Part shown: positions 6,526 through 9,705 of the stretch, piece after piece
How positions within the stretch are numbered: the stretch's first letter is position 1
How the letters are laid out: each line of letters starts with the position of its first letter
DNA from: Deltaproteobacteria bacterium
GTDB taxonomy: Bacteria; Desulfobacterota; UBA8473
Direction: 5' to 3'
Assembly (NCBI GenBank): GCA_030621455.1
Contig: JAUXHQ010000042.1
Coordinates: 1 to 9,705 of the forward strand
Length of the DNA stretch: 9,705 nt
Program-made: the position numbers and the translations under genes
Notes under the pieces: generated by a model
What the model saw: the letters and a program-made list of their open reading frames with translations, nothing else
Databases searched by the model: none
Told to the model about the DNA's origin: nothing

Positions 6526-7271
6526 TTCTTCACCTTTGTCTTATCCTTGATTACTCCCAGAGGGAACTCCGTTACCATCTTTTCGTCAACCCACTGCCAC
6601 GATTCCAAAGGGGTCATCTTCCAGTTTGTCGGGCACGGGGAGAGTATCTCGACCAGGGAAAAGCCCAGGTCATCTATCTGTGTCTGGAAGGCCTTAGAGA
6701 TGGCCTTTTTTGTCTTCTTGATGTTCTTTGGTGAGTTTACTGCTGTCCGCTATATATATACCGCACCTTCAACCGCAGACAATACCTCGCTCATTTTCAA
6801 GGTATAGCCTTCCTTTCTCACTTCGCGTCCGTGCGGGGACGTCGTAGTCTTCTGGCCGATCATCGTTGTGGGCGCCATCTGTCCCCCTGTCATACCATAG
6901 ACTGCGTTATTCACAAATATTGCCGTTATTCTTTCCTCCCTGTTCGCCGCATGTATGGTCTCTGCTGTCCCTATGGCAGCAAGATCCCCGTCTCCCTGAT
7001 AAGTAAAGACAATGGTGTCAGGGGCGGCCCTTTTTATGCCGGTAGCCACGGCCGCACCCCGGCCGTGAGCGGATTCGGCCATATCAATGTCCAGGTAGTT
7101 ATATGCAAACACGGAACAACCCGGAGGCGGTATGCCGATAACCTTCTCCTGAAGGTTCATCTCATCGATTATCTCCGAGATGAGTCTATGGATGATACTG
7201 TGACCGCATCCGGGACAGTAATGGAAGGTAGCTTTTTTCAATGATTTAGGTCTGGAGTATACTGTTTTCAT
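6519..7271 (-). CDS. 2-oxoacid:ferredoxin oxidoreductase, beta (thiamine diphosphate) subunit, interrupted by in-frame TAG
   Basis: Catalytic TPP-binding and [4Fe-4S] subunit. Seen: CPGCGH (19-24), PPGC (C52), and the TPP/Mg motif GDGD (93-96) to NN (121-122). A TAG at 6752-6750 stops the frame after 173 residues (...GAVYI). With no change of frame it then continues RTAVNSPKNIKKTKKAI, FSLVEILSPCPTNW and on to TGA at 6521-6519, so the full protein would be 250 residues, the family's usual length. From knowledge of related OFOR structures, four cysteines hold the cluster: two in a CxxC, one near residue 46 and one near 197. Here they correspond to C19, C22, C52 and C213, and C213 lies beyond the TAG, so the short product should be inactive. 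The start ATG is at 7271, 2 bases after the alpha stop. Nonsense mutation, sequence error or recoding are all open. Confidence 0.9.
6750..6752 (-). other. In-frame amber (TAG) codon inside the beta-subunit gene
   Basis: The codon order is GTA TAT ATA TAG CGG ACA GCA, i.e. VYI-stop-RTA. A single change GAG to TAG would give VYIERTAV, a plausible family sequence. Downstream, 76 codons remain open and family-like and end by overlapping the gamma start. TAG also serves as an ordinary stop in hpt, the PxxKW gene and the nuclease gene in this window, which argues against routine read-through. Confidence 0.9.
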
Positions 7272-7273
7272 GA

Positions 7274-8344
7274 TTACCTATTCAAACCTTTTTGGTAATA
7301 TTGTCTTGATATGATTCGGAAAACTTCGGAAGGCGTTGGGATCACTCCGCCGGGTCTTCCGTAAAAGGATATCTCGCCTTGGCCCTGCAAAGCAAGGGTC
7401 ACATCTTCAACCATCTGGCCCATATTCATCTCAAAGACAAAGAAGTGCTTTATCGTCTTAGCCAAGTCCATAACCTTCTCTGAAGGGAAGGGCCAGAGGG
7501 TGATGGGCCTTAACATCCCCACCTTCAGATTGCGGCTCCTTGCCTTCTTGATGGAACCCTTTGCAATTCGGGCAGCCATTCCATAAGCAATTACGACTAG
7601 TTCAGCGTCTTCAATCATGTAGGTTTCATATTCCACTTCTTCTCTCTTTATCAGCTCATATTTCCTGAATAGACGCCAGTTAATCTCTTCCAATTCCGCA
7701 GGGTTTGACGTAAAGGACTTGATGACTCTGCTGGCGCCGTTTTTCGCTCCTTTCAACGCCCAGCTCTTTTCAGGAAGACTCTTGGGGATTGTTTGATGAA
7801 ATTCCACCGGTTCCATCATCTGACCGAGCATCCCATCGCCTAGGATAATGACAGGGGTTCTATACTTGTCTGCCAGTTCAAACGCCTTTTGAGTGAGGTC
7901 CGCCAGTTCCTGCCCTGAAGCCGGCGCCAATACAATAGTCCTGTAATCTCCGTGTCCTCCGCCTCTTGTGGCCTGGAAGTAATCTGATTGGGAAGCTGAT
8001 ATGCTTCCCAGTCCCGGCCCACCCCTCACCATATTTACAATAACAGCCGGGAGTTCACATACTGCCAAATACGAGATACCTTCTTGCTTTAGGCTTATGC
8101 CCGGACTTGAAGAGGAGGTCATTGCCCTGGCGCCTGTCAGACTTGCTCCATAGACCATGTTTATGGCCGAGATCTCACTTTCAGCCTGAACGAACGCACA
8201 CCCTTCCCTCCTGCTTAAGTGCTTGGCCATATATTCGGTTAGCTCATTCTGCGGGGTAATAGGATAACCGAAGTAACACTGACAACCACTACGAATGGCC
8301 GCTTCTGCAATTACACTGTTTCCACTCATCAGGGACTTATTCAC
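7274..8344 (-). CDS. 2-oxoacid:ferredoxin oxidoreductase, alpha subunit (VorB/KorA-like)
   Basis: Subunit of 356 residues that with beta forms the TPP active site. Seen: an N-terminal POR_N domain beginning GNSVIAEAAIRSGCQCYFGY with YPITPQ (27-32), the SSSSPGISLKQEG segment (77-89), VRGGPGLG (106-113) and QSDYFQATRGGGHGD (119-133), then a C-terminal transketolase-like domain containing LRPITLWPFPSE. The size and these motifs fit the VorB-type (3-methyl-2-oxobutanoate) group best, but 2-oxoglutarate or another 2-oxoacid cannot be excluded. The start is GTG at 8344, with GAGG 6 bases upstream. It overlaps the ferredoxin gene by 8 bases, a sign of coupled translation. The stop TAA is 2 bases before beta. 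Confidence 0.94.
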   Translation of the reverse strand: MNKSLMSGNSVIAEAAIRSGCQCYFGYPITPQNELTEYMAKHLSRREGCAFVQAESEISAINMVYGASLTGARAMTSSSSPGISLKQEGISYLAVCELPAVIVNMVRGGPGLGSISASQSDYFQATRGGGHGDYRTIVLAPASGQELADLTQKAFELADKYRTPVIILGDGMLGQMMEPVEFHQTIPKSLPEKSWALKGAKNGASRVIKSFTSNPAELEEINWRLFRKYELIKREEVEYETYMIEDAELVVIAYGMAARIAKGSIKKARSRNLKVGMLRPITLWPFPSEKVMDLAKTIKHFFVFEMNMGQMVEDVTLALQGQGEISFYGRPGGVIPTPSEVFRIISRQYYQKGLNR

Positions 8345-8549
8345 GGTAAACCTCTATGGCAACTTCAGAACAGACAATAGCACAGATTCCACAGCCGGAA
8401 CACTCGCTATTATTGTCAAAAAGAGCCGGCAGATAGCCATTAGCGTTCAACTTTTCGGATTGTGATATTGAACCCTTTGGGCAAAAATGAAAGCATATCC
8501 GGCAGCCCTTGCATAATTCTTGGTCGATCATTATGGATCCTTTTGTCAT
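8337..8549 (-). CDS. 2-oxoacid:ferredoxin oxidoreductase, delta subunit (2x[4Fe-4S] ferredoxin)
   Basis: Small electron-transfer subunit of 70 residues that passes electrons from the catalytic beta subunit to soluble ferredoxin. Seen: two complete cluster motifs, CKGCRICFHFCP (13-24) and CSGCGICAIVCS (50-61), separated by the usual insert containing NANGYLPA. Start choice: ATG at 8549 has AGGG 6 bases upstream and gives MTKGSIMIDQELCKGC, like many KorD/VorD proteins. A second ATG at 8531 has AAGGA 6 bases upstream and would give a 64-residue protein; both are possible. First gene of the operon delta-alpha-beta-gamma, with a promoter at 8613-8585 and a leader of about 30 bases. Confidence 0.94.
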   Translation of the reverse strand: MTKGSIMIDQELCKGCRICFHFCPKGSISQSEKLNANGYLPALFDNNSECSGCGICAIVCSEVAIEVYRE

Positions 8550-8584
8550 ATCCTACCCTATTCTTCAGATTAACAGAACCATAT

Positions 8585-8613
8585 ATTAAACCCGCATTTC
8601 ATACATTTGTCAA
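8585..8613 (-). promoter_or_regulatory. Sigma-70-type promoter of the 2-oxoacid oxidoreductase operon
   Basis: On the minus strand TTGACA (8613-8608) and TTTAAT (8590-8585) are separated by exactly 17 bases, matching consensus at 6/6 and 5/6 positions. The start of transcription is expected near 8578, about 30 bases before the ferredoxin ATG. It lies in the 121-base gap after the nuclease gene, so the operon probably has its own transcript. Confidence 0.72.
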
Positions 8614-8670
8614 ACATTTTTTCGATCTGTTCAGCGATTTTAAATATTTCACACCCACCCGGACCTTCTT

Positions 8671-9315
8671 CTAAAACTCATAGGACCAGTAAACCTGTAT
8701 CCCTTTCTCCCGGGCGTACCGTTCCACTTTGGATTCAATATTATATGCCCCGGTAACGAGGATTTTCTCCCCGGGAAGTATATCTTCTACTCTCTTTATC
8801 ACCTTTAAAAAGCGATCTACATCCCTTTTCGACAGCTTTGACTTACACTCTCCCAGAATCCAGACATCCTCTCCGTCTCTTTTACTCTTCCCATAAATAT
8901 TTATCTCATCGTGCCTTCCATCCGGGTATTCGATATACTTTCTGATCAACCTCCCTTCCGGATCTATATTGAAATCCCTCTTCAATAAGGCAGGCAGCGC
9001 TTTATACGACTCATCTTCCAGTCGGTAACCTACTGTGTCGGACAGTCCTCCCACCATCTGGCGGGTATCCCTCAAGCCGATAGCAAGCTTTCTCACTTCT
9101 TGTTCCGTTCGTTTTTGTGCCTGGGCAAGTTCTTCAACAGCAGATTCAACCCTGCCAAGTCGTTCCTCTGACGCTTTTTGTGCCTGGGCAAGTTCTTTTA
9201 CAATGGACTTTAGCTCACTGAAGTCCTCTCTGGTTACCCCTGAGTGTCGTATGCGGTCATCTACTATCTCAATAATAGTCATCTTCAACTCAGGCCCTAT
9301 CTCTGTCCCATTCAT
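8671..9315 (-). CDS. Coiled-coil protein with C-terminal PD-(D/E)XK nuclease-like domain (DUF3782-type)
   Basis: Protein of 214 residues. Seen: a helical N-terminus to about residue 30; a heptad coiled coil (about 33-90) with a 21-residue repeat, ELAQAQK at 41-47 and 62-68; then an alpha/beta domain with E100 in GYRLEDESY, D136 in DEINIYG and E156-C157-K158 in ILGECKSKLS. That is the acidic-Asp-ExK order of PD-(D/E)XK nucleases. Similar proteins are widespread in bacteria and archaea, often mislabelled 'chordopoxvirus fusion protein', and have no established role; cutting or binding of DNA is inferred only. The start ATG at 9315 has GAGG 8 bases upstream; the stop is TAG. It is followed by the oxidoreductase promoter and shares no operon with clear partners. 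A dyad at 9356-9379 lies upstream. Confidence 0.8.
   Translation of the reverse strand: MNGTEIGPELKMTIIEIVDDRIRHSGVTREDFSELKSIVKELAQAQKASEERLGRVESAVEELAQAQKRTEQEVRKLAIGLRDTRQMVGGLSDTVGYRLEDESYKALPALLKRDFNIDPEGRLIRKYIEYPDGRHDEINIYGKSKRDGEDVWILGECKSKLSKRDVDRFLKVIKRVEDILPGEKILVTGAYNIESKVERYAREKGIQVYWSYEF
9112..9197 (-). repeat. Internal 63-base direct duplication in the coiled coil
   Basis: A 23-base stretch (plus-strand TTTTTGTGCCTGGGCAAGTT then CTT) occurs at 9112-9134 and again at 9175-9197, exactly 63 bases apart (21 codons, three heptads). It encodes the repeated ELAQAQK. The rest of the unit has diverged. Confidence 0.85.
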
Positions 9316-9355
9316 TATAAAATCCTCTATAAATAGTAACGTTATCCCTTATCAC

Positions 9356-9379
9356 CCTAAATTTGTTACAAATTTTAGG
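9356..9379. promoter_or_regulatory. Dyad upstream of the nuclease-like gene, possible operator
   Basis: CCTAAATTTG (9356-9365) and CAAATTTTAGG (9369-9379) are inverted repeats around a 3-base centre, differing by one extra T. The dyad lies about 40-65 bases upstream of the nuclease start codon, where a promoter would be expected. I cannot place clear -35/-10 boxes. A weak terminator-like role is not supported, as no T run follows. Confidence 0.4.
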
Positions 9380-9556
9380 ATGATCGTGCATTAGTGAGGA
9401 GATTCTGCTTATTCATTGCTTATACACCAACTGAACTGTTGCTATTAGCTGTTAGTTTATTGATATTTTTATTACTACACTATAACAGCTTTGAATAGAT
9501 TGCAAGGAGATATATCCCCTCCAATCTTGCCTCGGTGTCCGCTGATAATCATATTT

Positions 9557-9570
9557 CCCGCGAATGCGGG
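9557..9570. repeat. Short GC-rich hairpin (REP-like)
   Basis: CCCGC-GAAT-GCGGG is a perfect 5-bp stem with a tetraloop. It sits in the non-coding end of the window shortly before the tandem repeats. From 9380 to 9556 I see no gene, only an imperfect inverted repeat (AGATTG 9497-9502 with CAATCT 9522-9527). Confidence 0.45.
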
Positions 9571-9597
9571 GACCCGAAGAACACTGCACCGATTCAT

Positions 9598-9705
9598 GCG
9601 TCAATGGGGACGCGTCAATGGCGCGTCAATGGGGACGGTCAATGGGGACGCCCTGGACGGGGACGCCCTTAACTTAGGGGCGTCAATGGGGACGCCCTTA
9701 ACTTA
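9598..9705. repeat. Tandem repeat patch with units of CGTCAATGGGGACGCCCTTAACTTA type
   Basis: The core CGTCAATGGGGACG occurs at 9599-9612, 9624-9637 and 9681-9694, with shortened or altered copies at 9613-9623 and 9638-9650. GGGGACGCCCTTAACTTA is present twice, at 9659-9676 and 9688-9705, with a 29-base period. The array continues past the window edge. It has no open frame. Such GGGGACG-rich patches flank REP-associated tyrosine transposases (IS200-like) in many deltaproteobacterial genomes as I recall them; no transposase is seen here. Confidence 0.75.

Noticed and set aside
6411..6807. Two plus-strand frames opposite the beta and gamma subunits
   Set aside because: They are antisense shadows of the conserved oxidoreductase frames; the minus-strand reading carries all family motifs, including the part after the TAG.
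8462..8674. Plus-strand frame of 70 codons across the ferredoxin start and promoter
   Set aside because: It runs antisense to the ferredoxin gene and its promoter, has no ribosome site, and resembles no protein I know.

Overview
The window looks like chromosomal DNA of a strictly anaerobic Desulfobacterota (deltaproteobacterial) bacterium. The clues are a CCG-domain Fe-S oxidoreductase of the heterodisulfide-reductase/EtfAB-associated type, a four-subunit ferredoxin-dependent 2-oxoacid oxidoreductase, a PxxKW cysteine-rich mini-protein next to dtd, and an MJ0042 zinc-ribbon/DUF3426 protein. This placement is inferred from gene content; there is no rRNA or other marker gene here.

Layout. Positions 1-447 (+) hold the C-terminal end of the Fe-S oxidoreductase. 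It converges, across a strong hairpin, on a minus-strand cluster read hpt (2987-2478), zinc-ribbon membrane protein (2336-1518), K+ channel with RCK domain (1499-444). A good sigma-70-type promoter for hpt lies at 3106-3078 and carries two dyads. From 2988 to 3605 there is no convincing gene, but on the plus strand there is a promoter, a long-range stem, a possible antiterminator and a rho-independent terminator. Together these look like a small RNA or a cis-regulatory leader in front of the PxxKW gene and dtd (3606-4356, +). Positions 4392-5300 (-) hold a cysteine synthase and 5399-5827 (-) a tandem-ACT protein. Positions 5986-8549 (-) hold the operon ferredoxin-alpha-beta-gamma of a 2-oxoacid:ferredoxin oxidoreductase, with its promoter at 8613-8585. 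Positions 8671-9315 (-) encode a coiled-coil PD-(D/E)XK-like nuclease. The window ends in a short tandem-repeat patch.

Function. The oxidoreductase subunits are tightly packed (overlaps of 7-8 bases and a 2-base gap) and would oxidatively decarboxylate a 2-oxoacid, typically an amino-acid-derived one, to an acyl-CoA and reduced ferredoxin. The downstream ACT protein and cysteine synthase fit an amino-acid metabolism theme.

The most notable things are not new gene families. (1) An in-frame TAG interrupts the beta subunit at codon 174 although the frame continues with 76 conserved-looking codons. (2) An apparent one-base deletion in a nine-A run scrambles the C-terminus of the K+ channel and creates a false overlap with its neighbour. 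(3) The structured RNA region lies upstream of the PxxKW gene. The first two may be sequence errors or real lesions; reads would tell. I see no clear novel defence or mobile system.
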